From positions 8,768,865 through 8,832,864 of the forward strand of contig NC_064040.1 of assembly GCF_932526225.1 (NCBI RefSeq): 64,000 bases of DNA, given 5' to 3'. This DNA comes from Nematostella vectensis. Taxonomy: Eukaryota > Cnidaria > Anthozoa > Actiniaria > Edwardsiidae. The notes under the pieces were generated by a model that had not been told where the DNA came from, ran no database searches, and worked only from the letters and a program-made list of their open reading frames with translations. The position numbers and the translations under genes were made by a program. Each line of letters opens with the position of its first letter. Positions within the stretch are counted from its first letter, which is position 1. This document shows positions 40,725 through 53,377 of the stretch, piece by piece.

Positions 40725-43248
40725 CAGTTCTATTGTTAGTCTTATGTCTGTTTTAATTTATCATTAGAGAAAAAATTTGATTATTCATTATTTTGGCTGT
40801 TATTTAATATCATAATTCTGTTTTTTTTTTTAGTTGACTAGTTATTTCTCCGTCGAGTAGATTTCCGTCAAGTCGGTCTAGAAGGTTTTTTTAGCCCTGT
40901 ACTGATTGTGAAATTAGAACTAGATTGTCAAAGTATAAAACACACCAGATAGTGATAGGGGCTAGCTAATAGGGGGCAGCGGACGGGGAGGGGCTTACAT
41001 AAACGAGCGTTTTACATGCTCCTTTTGGGAGCACTCCACCGCCCCCAGGCCCCTGGGTGTCAGTCCCCATTGTCAGGCCCAATTTTGATTTCATATCAAA
41101 CATATTCCCCACGGATAGTGTCCTTCGTATGTATTGCCTTATATGGGCATAGATGCCCATATTTAGAAGAGCTAAAGTTTTCCCGCTCCCCGATCTCCAG
41201 AAAACATGGTGAAAAATACTGATTCCTGTCAATTTGAGACCCGCGGCAAAAATTATTAAGCAAAACTTGCTCGCTTGGTCAAATCTTTTTCTTACTAATC
41301 CTTAGACTCTTTAGACCCAGGCCTCCAAGAGATTGACCGAGCGGGTTTTAAGGTCACCCAAATATTGATATGCCCCTCTTTCTGGGGGTGAATGTTCACC
41401 CCCCTTTTCTGAGACCAAACATCAATCAGTGCTGATGTACTGACCACAAACGCCTCAACCAGGCTTTAGTTTTGGCTATTGCATTTAAAATTTCACCCCA
41501 CATTTTAAAATCCTGGATCCGCCCCTGCTGATATACAAGATTTGCGCGATTTGGAGAGGAAAAGCATATCGTATCGGTGAAGCCGATTCGAAGGTAGAGA
41601 TTTGAAGATTGAAGAACGCTGTAACCCAGTTCTCCTTGCGATAACGAACCCATGGGGCACCGCCTTGGACTCTCCCCTCCCCTCCCAAATAACCTCCCCG
41701 CACCACCACAACAACTACCACAATATAATAGTATTTGACGATGCTTTAACAAGAAATGACCCACTTTTTACCGGCCAGGAGGGGAGGTACGTGGGCACCC
41801 CCCTTGTGTACGCGCCTGTTGTCAGTATTGCTAACTGTAAAACATGGTGGACCGACAATTTTTGCGCTAATATACAGAGTCGTCAGAGTACAGTCGTCAC
41901 AGGTAGTTGGCAAAATTATTTGTTTTTCTATTTCTGGCTGTGCTTGTAATATGCCTAAAACTTACCTTTGATGAAATGTGAAGCAAAGAGAAGCATCGAA
42001 CAACAAGGTCATTCTAAAATTAGAATGACCTAATTTGCATGGTCATATTCACGTGCCCTATGAGTACAGTCGTCATCACAGCAAAAACTCATTTTTTGTG
42101 CTCACCACATCCTAATCGACATCTATTTCAAATTCGCATACATTATTATTAATTCATAGTGACTTTAAGCCTTTAGATTGATTGACAGTATTTACTAGGC
42201 ATATGTAGACTGTGCTAGTTAAATTGGGAAAAGTTGCTTAAAAATATAGCCAGAAGTTGCTCGAAAGTTTCTAAAATATCCAAAAGTTGACACCAGAAAT
42301 TAAATAGGTTTCTCGCTCTCTAGAGTCATTTGTTCGATATAAATTCTCAAAACATGTTTCTTTTCATTTCAACAATTACATTAATTATTTTTCCAATCAT
42401 TATACGTTGAATAAAGAGTTTCGGTACACTTCGCGTGTGAAGTACCTACCCCGATAAATATAGCCGCTGTCCAGATTTCGTTGGCACACTCGGGACGAGT
42501 GAGGACTGCCCAGGACCATTTGGTAGCCGTTTTAATAAAATCTACTTTGATTATTATTTTCTAGATAAAATAACGAACTTTTTGATGGTTTGGATCGATT
42601 TTATACCATTTTGTTGCTCAATGGTTGCCAAGGATGGGAAAAGTTGCCCTAGGTTGCTTGTCCTACGAAAAGTTGCTCAAAACGCCAAAAGTTGCTTAGG
42701 GAGCGGTCATTAATTACTGGGGGAAAGGGGGTTAGGCCGGCAATTTTGCAAAACCCTGGGCTAAGAAATTTTGCCCGCCCCCCCCCCCCCCCCCATCCCA
42801 AGCCCCCAAAAATTGTGAGCCCCCAAAAATTTGCATCCCCCTCCCCCCCATCACCACCACCTCCACATTTTTATATTCAATAAAACCACAGAGACTTGAT
42901 ATACATACTGAGTGTAGTTGGATATAACCTTAACTAAAATATAGATCGGCTTGCATGGCAATTTTGTCCTATTTAACTTAAGTATGAACCTTCACTTTCG
43001 CTAGTTTAACAGTGGCACAGAGATAAACAACAAATACTGGTGTCGCTAGAAAACGACTACGTCGTCGACAATCTTAACAAAGACAGTTGAGCCTAGGTTT
43101 TGCAACATTTTAAAGTATTCGTTTTGTTCAACTAATTTGAACGGGCAGCTTTGTCTGTCAACTAGAGAGGGTTTCTCAAAATTTATTTATATAAAGACAA
43201 GATTGGTACCTGAACAATATGAAACTAGATACACTTCTTTCAATAAAG

Positions 43249-43514
43249 GTTGTCAGTAGTGCGAACGGCTAATGGTTATCGCAAAATGGCGGTTCTACGA
43301 CCGAAAGGTGTTTGTGGGTAGTAATTATTTGTAAAAATAAAGGTGATAAATAAACCCAAGCAATGTCAGAACCATATATTAATTACATTAAATGGACAGT
43401 CGTATGTTTTATTTATATTTTTCTTAATTTTGAACAAATATTTTGGGATCCATGGGTTCTTTCGGTCGTAGAAATGCCATTTCACAATCGCCATTTGCCG
43501 TTTGCACTGACAAC
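43249..43514. mobile_element. Foldback MITE with arms of about 57 bp
   Basis: The left arm 43249-43306 (GTTGTCAGTAGTGCGAACGG...) and right arm 43459-43514 are imperfect inverted copies, both carrying the tract TTCTACGACCGAAAG or its complement. A related fragment lies near 7837-7880 (GCAAACGGCAGATGGCAGTT). Confidence 0.75.
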
Positions 43515-43929
43515 GTTTTTTGAAATAGGTGTATACAATAGTAGGAAACATTGTGAACTGAATAAAATTTTCATTTCAACAATGACTCTCTTGCTTAGTA
43601 TTATATTAAAACCAGAATTAAATTAGACGCCCAAATATGTGACGCCTTTTAATGACAGCCCAAAAAATGTGCCCCCCCTAAATCCGCCCCCAAAAAACGT
43701 AGCCCCCCTACATATTTACCGCCCCCCCCCCCCCCCCCAGTAACACAATCTTGCAAGTTTTACCGTTCAAACACGTTATTTGGAACCACGTCAGAAATAG
43801 GTCACTAGATCCATCTAAAAACTTTTTATATCTCAATGCACACATGAAATTAACCGCAATACGGTAATTAACATACAACGAAGGGGACAACCTTAACTCA
43901 TTTTGGCCATATGATCACACAGGTATCCC

Positions 43930-44386
43930 AAGCTCACAGTATGTGGTCACTCTGCGTGAGCTTGGGATACCTGTAATGAACAATAGCTCCCCTCCCTCCC
44001 CCCCTGGAATAAAAAACAACAGCGATCAAAGGTTGAAATGCGCAGTCATTCGCCAAAAAGCAAACAAACATGGCTTCGATAGAATGGGCGCCGGTAAAAT
44101 TGCCATTTAAAAGGCGTTTAGAGACACTCACTGTCATTCTTATAGTCCATTCCTTTCTGTATGTGGTCACTCTGCGTGAGCTTGGGATACCTGTAATGAA
44201 CAATAGCTCCCCTCCCTCCCCCCTGGAACAAAAAACAACAGCGATCAAAGGTTGAAATGCGCAAAGTCATTCGCCAAAAAGCAAACAAACATGGCTTCGA
44301 TAGAATGGGCGCCGGTAAAATTGCCATTTAAAAGGCGTTTAGAGACACTCACTGTCATTCTTATAGTCCATTCCTTTCTGTTTGGT
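43930..44386 (+). repeat. Tandem duplication of about 229 bp covering the MOGAT 5' end
   Basis: Unit 1 (about 43930-44158) and unit 2 (about 44159-44386) are nearly identical: each holds TATGTGGTCACTCTGCGTGA, a C-rich tract, the 5' leader and the first 30 codons (MASIEWAPVKLPFKRRLETL). Differences are a few bases, including one in the C-run and AGTC versus AAAGTC. In unit 1 the frame runs out after 61 codons. Confidence 0.92.
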
Positions 44387-47281
44387 CATATTCTTGGCTG
44401 TGGTTTAATGGTTCTTTTGCTGATCTTCCCAGCGACAAGTTTAGTCGCTGCTATATACCTCGGGTGGACCTACGTTATGAATTACAACAAACCAAGTCGT
44501 GGAGGTCGCATCATTCCTTGGTGCCGTAGGCTCAAAATGTGGAAATACTTTTGCGAGTTTTTCCCGATATCTCTTATCAAGACCGCAGATTTGGACCCCC
44601 AGAAAAACTACATCATTTGCTATCATCCTCATGGTATAATGAGCCTCGGAGCGTTGGGAAATTTCTGCAGTGAAGCTACGGGATTCTCGGAAAAATTTCC
44701 TGGAATCACACCACACATTCTAACGCTTGCTGGAAATATGAAATTCCCTGTAACAAGAGATTATATGATGGCTTTTGGAGTTTGCACTGTCGAGAAAGAG
44801 AGTATACACCATATTATGGAGCGAATGGGGAAAGGACATGCGGCTGTAATCGTCACTGGTGGGGCGGCCGAGTCACTCGATGCCCATCCGGGGAGCTTCA
44901 AGATAACCTTGAAGGAAAGAAAGGGATTTGTGAAAATCGCTATGAAAACCGGGTAAGGATGGGAAGCACTTGAATGGCTTTCTGGTAGCACTTAATTGGG
45001 TTAAAGTTTTCTTAATTTTCCCGACGTACTTAATCGATAAAACCAATAATCAATCGCAATCAATACCAATCATTAGCAATTGATTGATATTGGAAATCGA
45101 TGACCAATCGATAACCAAGGCATTTTTTACCTTTTATTGATCGATGATCCATTTTCATTGATTGATGATCAACTGTTATCGATTTACATCTTTTGTATTC
45201 TTTTTAGAATTGCATAGGTATTCTTTTTAGAGTTGCAGAGTTTTCAACTAGTAAATTTCTCAAGTATCCGCTTATTTCACTGAAAAGCATAAAATCCCTT
45301 AATAGGGCTTAGGGTGGCTTGATATGCCAACGAAAAATTGCTCCTTGAAGACGTCCTTGAAGATTGATCAGCTTTTTTGCGTAAGCTGCGTTATGTAAAG
45401 AGTTTAGTTTTGCTATCAGTAAACAACATAAAATTGGTACTGGCGATGCTGCATTACAATTAAGCAAATTTTGGTGCTGGAAGGATAACAAGAGCAAAAT
45501 TAAGATCCAGTTAGAGTGAATATTTGGAGAAACCTAGGTTGCCGGAAGCTGTTTATCGGTTTCTTTTTTCGCAAAACTCCGAAAGTAGTACGAAGTGGTA
45601 CTTGTGAGATGTTGATATTGTTTGATATTAATTTATTGATTGGTTTGCGATGATCGATTTTTATCGATTAAGTACGTTGGGTATGTTTTTAAAGCCCCGA
45701 AAAGACATATTTTTTTACTTGAAACTTGACTTAATAAACGACCTAAACAGAATTTAAATAATCATGGCTATGTGCCTGATCACAGATCATGGGATAGATC
45801 CTCATCACCATCCTGCAGGTAGTCATGTGTAACAAGCAAACAAGGAGAGATACGGGAGGGGACAGGTGTGGAGGCAGGTAGGATTAGGAGGGTCCAGACA
45901 TCAGTTTAAGACTATTTGTTATTTCAATGATATATGACTCACTTTTTTACTGAAAAAGGGGGTTGACATCCAATCTAATCATACAGTAGGAGATAAGTTT
46001 AAGAAATTTAGCTGCATTACATTTTTTCTTAAAGGATGCCTATCACCATATTCTTTGTTATTTTTTTTATCATTGAAATTACAGCAGTTTATTCACAAGG
46101 GAAATTCAAAATGATAATCTACAAATATGAAATCTGATATGTTATTGATGATATTGGATTGAAAATACCTTGCTTGCTTGCTTGAGTAAGCCGATGGAAA
46201 TGGAAACTTTGTGTAACTCCCATTGAGTGGGAGCATGAAATGGTGGTCTGATTGGCCTTCTAAATTACTATCTGACGGTGGGCACCAGCATCCAGGGGGG
46301 AGGGGTTCTTCAGGTAAAAGTGACAGCGATGCTTGTCAGAAAATTTAAAAAATACCCCTAAAAATACCGGCATGCTCAAAATTTTTTCACTAAAAAATAT
46401 CTCAGAAGCCCTAAAAAATTCAAAATCTAAGAAAAAAGCCTATTTTTTACTTGGTTAAAAATATCTGAGGCCTGATTTTGACCCCTATCATGTCAACATG
46501 AAAAGAAACCATCCCCCCCCCCCCGAGCACCAACACCACCCACTCTGGATCCAATCATCACTGACAAATGCGTCTTTATGTTTAATTTATAGTGCCTCCC
46601 TTGTGCCAGTATTTTCCTTTGGAGAGAATGAGTTGTACAGTCAAGTTGACAATCCTCGAGGCTCCTCTATACGTCAGTGGCAGACTAAGATGAAGAATCT
46701 AATGGGGTTTGCACCACCCTTGTTCTATGGTCGAGGCATATTCCAGTATACTTATGGTATACTTCCACACAGGAGACCAATCAACACTGTTGGTAAGTTT
46801 AGAGCATGTACATGTTGCACAGAATCATGTGTACTAGTGTTTGTTAGTATTTAGAGGAATTTTTAGAAGTGAAAGCATGGTTGGTATAGTGTGTTAGTTC
46901 TTCGGCCACTGTGGCCCAGGTTTGAATCCTGGGTCTTATATTTAGCATACCATGTCAAATAATCATGGCTATTTGCCTGATCACAGATCATGGGATAGAT
47001 CCTCATAACATGTCAAACCCAGGCCACCCCTGACAGCTTATGTAAACAGGATGATATATGCTATCTCAATATTTTGTTGCTTCTTCCTTTGTTGGCAGTG
47101 ATAATGTATCAATTTTATTTCCCTAGTTGGTGCCCCAATTACTGTTGAAAGGAATCCACAGCCATCCTGGGAGCAAGTTTGTGAGCTCCACAAGCAATAT
47201 ATCACAGCGCTATGTGAACTATTTGACAAACACAAAATAAAGTATGGCATTGAAAAAGATGTTCACCTAGAAATCTGCTGA
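44291..47281 (+). CDS. MOGAT2: MOGAT2/DGAT2-family acylglycerol acyltransferase (3 exons)
   Basis: It transfers an acyl group from acyl-CoA to mono- or diacylglycerol at the ER membrane in triacylglycerol synthesis. Exons 44291-44952, 46593-46792 and 47127-47281 join to 338 residues; human MOGAT2 has 334. A hydrophobic hairpin at residues about 20-60 is followed by FFPISLIKTADLDPQKNYI, the family signature YHPHG (HPHG at 112-115), a GGAAESLDAHPGS segment and VPVFSFGENELYSQ. The end HLEIC is close to HLEFC of vertebrate MOGAT2, which with the N-terminus APVKLPFKRRLETL favours MOGAT over DGAT2. Substrate preference cannot be settled from sequence alone. The upstream duplicate start could yield a 61-residue peptide instead if transcription begins before it. 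Confidence 0.93.
45770..45840 (+). repeat. SINE body fragment (copy 1)
   Basis: AATCATGGCTATGTGCCTGA through GATAGATCCTCATC matches the sequence at about 46960-47010 almost exactly. Both lie in introns of the MOGAT2-like gene. Confidence 0.6.
46876..47012 (+). mobile_element. tRNA-derived SINE-like element
   Basis: GTTGGTATAGTGTGTTAG resembles a pol III A box and AGGTTTGAATCCTGGG a B box (GGTTCGAATCC consensus), about 40 bp apart, followed by a body shared with the fragment at 45770. The stem pairing of a working tRNA is lost. It interrupts intron 2 of the MOGAT2-like gene. Confidence 0.55.
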
Positions 47282-48337
47282 CAGGAGGTTCAAACAGAAA
47301 CTAGTTTATTGCAAAGAAATGTGACACATAATTGAGGAACATCTTAATTGATATTTATCATAAAAAGGAAGTGTATAATTATTCTTATCTCTAAATCTTT
47401 ATCTGAAGAACATAAACTTTCCAGCCTATGAAGGAAGGAAAAGATTAGACCATTCTAAATTTAGGCACTCTTTTTAGCATCCCCCCTCCACAACACCTCC
47501 CCCGTAAAATATACAGTACAGCCACTGGGATTTTGGGAGAACACCGGTTGGGAAACAGGATTTGAACCCCCCCTACAGGACCCTGATAATAGTGCAAGTA
47601 AAACCTTGAGAGAAGTCCGGGAGAATTAGAGTGGGTTGGGTGTATCTTAGGGAAAGGGAAATTTTTGGCAGGAATTTTTGAGAAATCATTCTTTTTTCAT
47701 CAAGAGGTACTATATGTTATGCTGAAATCAAGTGTAATAAATTTTACTTATTTTTGTATTTTCCTATGCCATTATTTGTGGACGTTTTTCTGTTCTGGGT
47801 TAATTCTGCCATCCATGTAGAAAATCTAATGATTCTCAATGTTTCTAAGATCAGTTGATTCTAAGACATTAAATGCATGTTTCCTGCATGATTCTAAATA
47901 GTCATGGCCTTTCTGGTTTTGAGAGTTGATGTTTTGGTAGGGATAGGGGATAGGTAGATTCTGTTGCAGAAATGAAGTAAGGTGCATTTTTTTTCTGTCC
48001 GAAAATTACCTCTTGTACTCTAGTTTTTACTGACCAATGTGTTATGCTATGCCATGAAAGGATTGTGAGTGAAAATGAAAGATAAAATAATAAATATCAA
48101 GGAAATAAAATGATTTTGTCAGTTCCACTATCATGGTTAGGCTTATTATCCTGAGTCTAACATAAGATTATCCTGCCATTTTTTCAAAATAAATTAAAGA
48201 ACATTTTAAAGGAGCTGATAAGAAATTTTTGATAAGCTGCATTTTGGGGGCGTTCCTTACCTCGAGTTCTACCGGGAACCGGGAGAGTCCAAAATCCTCT
48301 TCCGCTTTATCTTCCGCTTTCTCCAGGGACAGGGAAG
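47282..48337. other. MOGAT2-like 3' flank and intergenic region
   Basis: AT-rich and about 1 kb long. Candidate AATAAA or near-AATAAA signals lie near 47734 (AATAAATTTT). No further gene was recognised. Confidence 0.45.
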
Positions 48338-48345
48338 TGACGTCA
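48338..48345 (+). promoter_or_regulatory. CRE (TGACGTCA) in the C/EBP 5' region
   Basis: A perfect TGACGTCA about 350 bp upstream of the C/EBP ATG. It overlaps the ATG of a 73-codon upstream ORF (48345-48566). C/EBP genes are commonly driven by CREB/ATF at such sites; that link is inference here. Confidence 0.55.
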
Positions 48346-48566
48346 TGGTATCTAAAGGTAACCTGTCATGCTTGAAAAGATTTCATCCAATCGTCGCGCT
48401 CTACTTTGACTTGACATTTCCAAATTTGGGAAATAGCCAAATGAGTGCTAGTGCTGTTAGCCTCGTCCCCATCCCCACTCGGTCTCTTTTGGTAAGCCTT
48501 CAACGAAAGCGCAACACAAGGAAAGCGTCTTGGGTGCAAACCCACATTTTTTTTCGAAAATTTTAA
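48345..48566 (+). other. Possible upstream ORF of C/EBP
   Basis: A 73-codon ORF in a different frame from the C/EBP coding region, ending 125 bp before its ATG. Vertebrate C/EBP mRNAs use upstream ORFs to set the ratio of long and short isoforms, but theirs are much shorter. A donor-like TTG|GTAAGC at 48491 suggests part of this may be a spliced leader. No peptide similarity was seen. Confidence 0.25.
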
Positions 48567-48691
48567 CCGGACAAGTCGCCAAAATACCTCCATTCAAGGA
48601 ATTCGATATCTCTTTTCCCTTCCCTACCGGATTGGACCTAAAGCCCGACCAGGATCTCGGCAATTACCAACCAACATGCGACAAGAACGAC

Positions 48692-49435
48692 ATGGATGTG
48701 CTGGATTTGTACGAAACCGGAGAATGGTCCGCAGCGAGTTCACCGTGTTCTGAATTGTTTGAAGACGTTGATATCTCGTCCTCTACATCTGATCTCGAAG
48801 ACTCCTACATCAACGATTTTTCCATCGATTTCGCGTCGTACCTGGATCCTGCAGCTCTTAGCACAAGCCCGGAGGACCTGAACAAGTATCTTCCACCAAA
48901 AGAGTCCAAAAGTGTAAAGAAAACCGTAGAGCCCTACTTACCAGAAGTAGATGGTTATATACCCAAGAAAAGTAGTGTAGTTGTCAAAGTAGAGCCCAAA
49001 GTTGATTCCCAAAAACCGGCCGTGTCGTATCGTAACAAATCTCCAACCATGGTTCCGAGAGAAACCGTCCCTCAAAGCAAGCAAGCCTCAAAGTTACCTT
49101 CGATTGCATCCCAGCTCAAGGCCCCTTCCTCAAGAACATCGCGGAGGCATTCGATCAGCAAGAGAAATTCCATGGATAAGCATAGTGAAGAATACAGGCA
49201 AAAGAGAGAACGTAACAACGTCGCGGTGCGAAAAAGCCGCTTTAAGAGCAAGCAGAAGTTCATTGAAACCCAAAGTCGGGTCGAGGAGCTCACAGAGGAA
49301 AATGAACGCCTCCATTCGAGGATCGACATTATCACTAAAGAGCTCAACGCTCTCCGGAGCCTATTCTCCAATCCAAGCGTCTTCAAGGACCTTGCATTAG
49401 CAAGAGCCCTCCTGGCGCAAGGACTCGCTCAGTAA
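48692..49435 (+). CDS. CEBP: C/EBP bZIP transcription factor (single coding exon)
   Basis: ATG at 48692 gives 247 residues, intronless as in vertebrate C/EBP genes. The basic region KHSEEYRQKRERNNVAVRKS then RFKSKQKFIETQ has the C/EBP signature ERNN-x-AVRKSR. The zipper VEELTEENERLHSRI...ELNALRSLF follows to the C-terminus. N-terminal activation boxes are recognisable: LDLYETGEW and SIDFASYLDPAALS, the latter like AIDFSPYLEP of C/EBP-beta. The frame is open upstream to about 48530 with a plausible protein sequence (ISFPFPTGLDLKP) but no ATG, so a spliced N-terminal extension is possible. It lies convergent with WASHC1. Which vertebrate paralogue is closest cannot be said. Confidence 0.92.
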   Translation: MDVLDLYETGEWSAASSPCSELFEDVDISSSTSDLEDSYINDFSIDFASYLDPAALSTSPEDLNKYLPPKESKSVKKTVEPYLPEVDGYIPKKSSVVVKVEPKVDSQKPAVSYRNKSPTMVPRETVPQSKQASKLPSIASQLKAPSSRTSRRHSISKRNSMDKHSEEYRQKRERNNVAVRKSRFKSKQKFIETQSRVEELTEENERLHSRIDIITKELNALRSLFSNPSVFKDLALARALLAQGLAQ

Positions 49436-49554
49436 ACCCATGGATGTGTGACGATTTCTCTCAAAACTAACCGGTTGTGACAATTAAAGGACATCTTGCT
49501 GGACCTATTGATTCTTAGCTTTGAAACCTGTGTAATCATCAGGGATTGTCAAGA

Positions 49555-49560
49555 AATAAA
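49555..49560 (+). terminator. Polyadenylation signal AATAAA of C/EBP
   Basis: AATAAA 120 bp after the C/EBP stop codon, followed by a T/G-rich stretch. Confidence 0.7.
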
Positions 49561-49599
49561 AATCCTCAAGATGCATAGTGAAGTTTTTGTTTTATTTAG

Positions 49600-52157
49600 G
49601 GTTTATTCGGTATTGTTTAGTGTAACAACCTGCAATTCACTAATCCATCGAGCATCTAACTCGCCGGGTCTTGTGATCGGTAAGAATGATAAATCCGATA
49701 CTTCAGCTTTCCTTCTACTTGTAAACTATACGATACCAAAGGTATGAAGGCGAAGGGAGACGAAACTCGTGTAATACCTCCAAATATTAATTTATTAGTT
49801 CATGATTGCGAGATATAAGCGAGTGTTTGGCCGTAAATTTGACGAATTCTAGAACTAATAGCGTGAGTCTAGCGTGCTCAACACTGACACGGCTTCCGAA
49901 AGCCATTTTTTTCGTCTATCGGAGCGAATGCACCTTGCAAATGAGCTTCGGAGGTTAAAAAGAAACTTTTGAAATTATGTATTCAAGCTTTATCTGTCAT
50001 TACTAAAACTAAACTTTTCGGTTTCTAGTCACAGCATGATTTAGCTCGTGTCTCAATCAATAAATGTGCATACAGAATTAATCAAGTGGTTTATCTGCAA
50101 TGGTCACGTACTAATATTATAAATCTCTCCCGTTGCATAACATATATATGACCTAAGGTAACGTTTTAAAAAACTGATGTCATTTGAATATTGTTTTTTT
50201 TTTTTAGATCTGACTTGTTTTCAAAGGTCATATAATACGTCAGTATATATTTGTCCTTACAGTCTTTCTGTAAGCAAAACAACACCAGCTTTGCCCTACT
50301 GGCGAAGTGGACAAGGCAAAGTCTGTCATTTTCAACCAATTTTTCTGAAAGCAATCTAGAGTAAGGAAGCAGTGATATGATCTCGACTCTACCAAATGAC
50401 AGGCTCTCTATGCATCTGAGGGCCCCTGTTTTGTCAAGTGGGAGTAGAGGATAATTAAGATGGCTGCACATGTAATCTACCATTCCCACTATCCCAACAT
50501 TAAACCTCCCATACTGTTATCTATAAAATATTCTGGACCCCACCAAAGAGCTGGATCCAACATAAGACCTCTCTGCCCAAATAATATTTGGTAAAAAAAG
50601 GAATCTATTTAAAATATATTTTTTGAAAAGGTATGGATCTTTATTTAATTTCACATAAAGTAGAAGTACAGGCGTTTTGTCTTTTCTAAGATAGGATAAC
50701 TACCCCCCTCTACCTTTATGGAGTCCCCCCCCCCCCCCGGGTTTAGATCATTAAATTCTAGGCCCAGTTAAGAATGCAAAACAGCAGAAGTTGGTGCAGG
50801 TGCTTAAATAGCAGAAGAGCTATATCATGTCTTGTGTTAATATATTTAGAAAATGGGTCACAACACAGGTGGTCTGGCTGGCAGTCTAGGTCATGCACAT
50901 CTCTTTCCCACAAGCTTGTGGAGGCATGCATGACACTAAGAGCTGCTTCTAAACAGACTAAAACACAAGATGATGCTTTCAAGCAAGATAGCTACACATA
51001 AGAAAGAAATAGATCCTTCTATTCTAGTATCATAGTGCTCACACAATTGGGAAAATCAAGACACTTGAAATCGGAATATACAAGTATTTTTATTTTTTTC
51101 AACTATAAATCATTTTTAAGAAATCACAGTTATCTTATGTTTTGACAACAAGTAAAATATTTTCAGTGGAACTTGAGCAAAACATGAATAGAAATACCTC
51201 AAATTTGGGTCAATAAACTTGACCTTTAAGAGGATAAAGTATCCTTAACATGCACACAGTAGAACTTGCCTTAACAGGACTCACATAACATTTTCATGAT
51301 TTCAAGCATTTCAAGGGATCTGGCATGTAGCTAGGGGGTGCCTTGGAGAGCACTCGCTGCCCCACTTCCAAAAAGAGGTTTATTTCCGGGGGGGGAGAGG
51401 GGTTCTTCCCATGTCAACTTGATAGGGATGCTCCTCATATTTTTTAGGGGTCAAAATCGGACCTCAGGTATTTTTTAGGGGGTATCAGAGAAAAAAAAGG
51501 CTTTTCTCTTATAAATGGTATTTTTAAGGCTCCTGAGGCATTGTTTAGGGTAGCAATTTTTGGTCGTGCAGGTATTTTTAAGGGGTATTTATCGAATTTT
51601 CCCGACTAGCATCCCTATCACTTTTCCCCCCCACCCCCAGGGTCATTTCTTAATCAAAGATTGTCAAATTTTATACTTTAATATGATCAAGCCTAACCTT
51701 GTTTTAGATAGTTTTACCTAAACCTTACTGCAAAAAGCAGTACAGACCATAACAGATGCTGACCCTCTGTATTCAGACCTAAAAAAATACATAAAGAATC
51801 TCCTTACACAAACCTGGAGAGGACAAACATATATGCAATTATATACCATACCTTCCCCTACTTGGTGATAAACCCAGATTTTATATTAGAAGCAAATGTT
51901 TATTGAAATATTACAATAACCATAGCTGACACAATTTTACAGGGGTGAATTAAAATTAATATTAAGTATATACTATTATGCATATCTTTTTTGGTATGGA
52001 TGAGGATTAAATTGGACTGACTTTAGATTACATAAAATGGCTATCCTTTCCCCACAATATCTGTTTTCAAAAACTAGAAAACAAAAAAATTGCTTAGTCA
52101 GGGTTTCATTGCAGCACTACAAAAAATAATAATAATAATAATAAAAATAATAACCTA
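49600..52157. other. Convergent intergenic region between C/EBP and WASHC1
   Basis: About 2.5 kb without a recognised gene. It holds C-runs (50728) and, at 51370-51640, a repeat rich in TTTTTAGGGG/CCCCTAAAAA motifs related in opposite orientation to 46300-46500. A (AAT)-type run at 52125-52150 marks the WASHC1 3' end. Confidence 0.5.
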
Positions 52158-53310
52158 TTATGCATCCCAGTCATCACTTTCACTAGTTTTGGTAGTGTCG
52201 GATCGTTCAGCTTTAGGGGGGGCTGGGATCATTGCAGAGATCTTATCCATAGCTGATCCTCCACCACCCTTATCAGTGCCTGAACTCTCCCCTTTAGAAC
52301 CTGATATTCCCTTTCTCCTCATCTGAAGCTTACTAAACAGATCACCCATAAGGTCGCCACCACCAGAAGATGTTGCAGCCTGCTCTTTTTCAGCCTTCTT
52401 GATCTGCTTTCTCTCTTTGGCGGTCTTGAGCTTGGCACCCTTCTTACCGCCAGCTTTCCGGATAGCGTCCATGAGGGAGGCCCTGCCATCGCTTGCCACA
52501 GCTTCAGGGACACCTTCGGGGACCTCTGCTGGAGGCCCATCTGAAATGCCAATGGGAAAGCATTGACGATAAACAAAACAATGCAGCTGGATTTGGGGAC
52601 AATATATTAACGAATTCACAATCAGTTGTCATTTCTTTGTTTTTCTTCTTTTTTTTTTCCTTAAAAGGAGTAAAAATGTTTTTCTTTTCTACATAACTAA
52701 ATAACTTCGACATTTTGAGTGTGAAACATGATTTGCCTCTTTCTTTTATCCAATAAGAAAAGCAAATGCATTTTCATGAGCAAATAAATGGATTTGATGT
52801 AACCCCTTATCAATGTGAAAATTTGCTCAATGCTCTTCTATTGCTCCCTAAAATGGGCTGCCTTTTTTATCACTAGGGGAAAGTTCATTTATTATCCCGG
52901 TGGGGGGGGGGGGGGGGGGGGGGGGGCATGAGGATTCTGATAAAATAAAGGAAAAAAATTAGGTGCCCCCCTCTTCAGGTAGAACAAAATTTTCCATGCC
53001 CCCCTTATGCCTCCCCCATATTTTCGCTGCACCCCCCCCCCCACCCGCTCCTCGAGAAAACCCGAAGAAAGAAGGAGCAAAGGAGGGAACGGCAACGACA
53101 ATATCAAATGAACGTGAGCAAGAGATAAGCTGCAAGCTGTTGAGATGGGGGAGGGGAAGGAATTCCGAAAAAGTAAAGGCACTCAATTTCCAAATGGGCG
53201 ACTAAATCCAGGTTGTTAACCCAATAAAGGTTGAAGCTATATTTGACACAGAAGAAGCAAAAAAGGCTTTTTGTTCTTCTCCATGCGAGAAAAGCACAGC
53301 AAGAGAAAGA

Positions 53311-53377
<67 letters not shown>

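Noticed and set aside
50166-50489. 107-codon minus-strand ORF
   Set aside because: No recognisable domains, no splice or expression signals, and AT-rich codon use like its surroundings.
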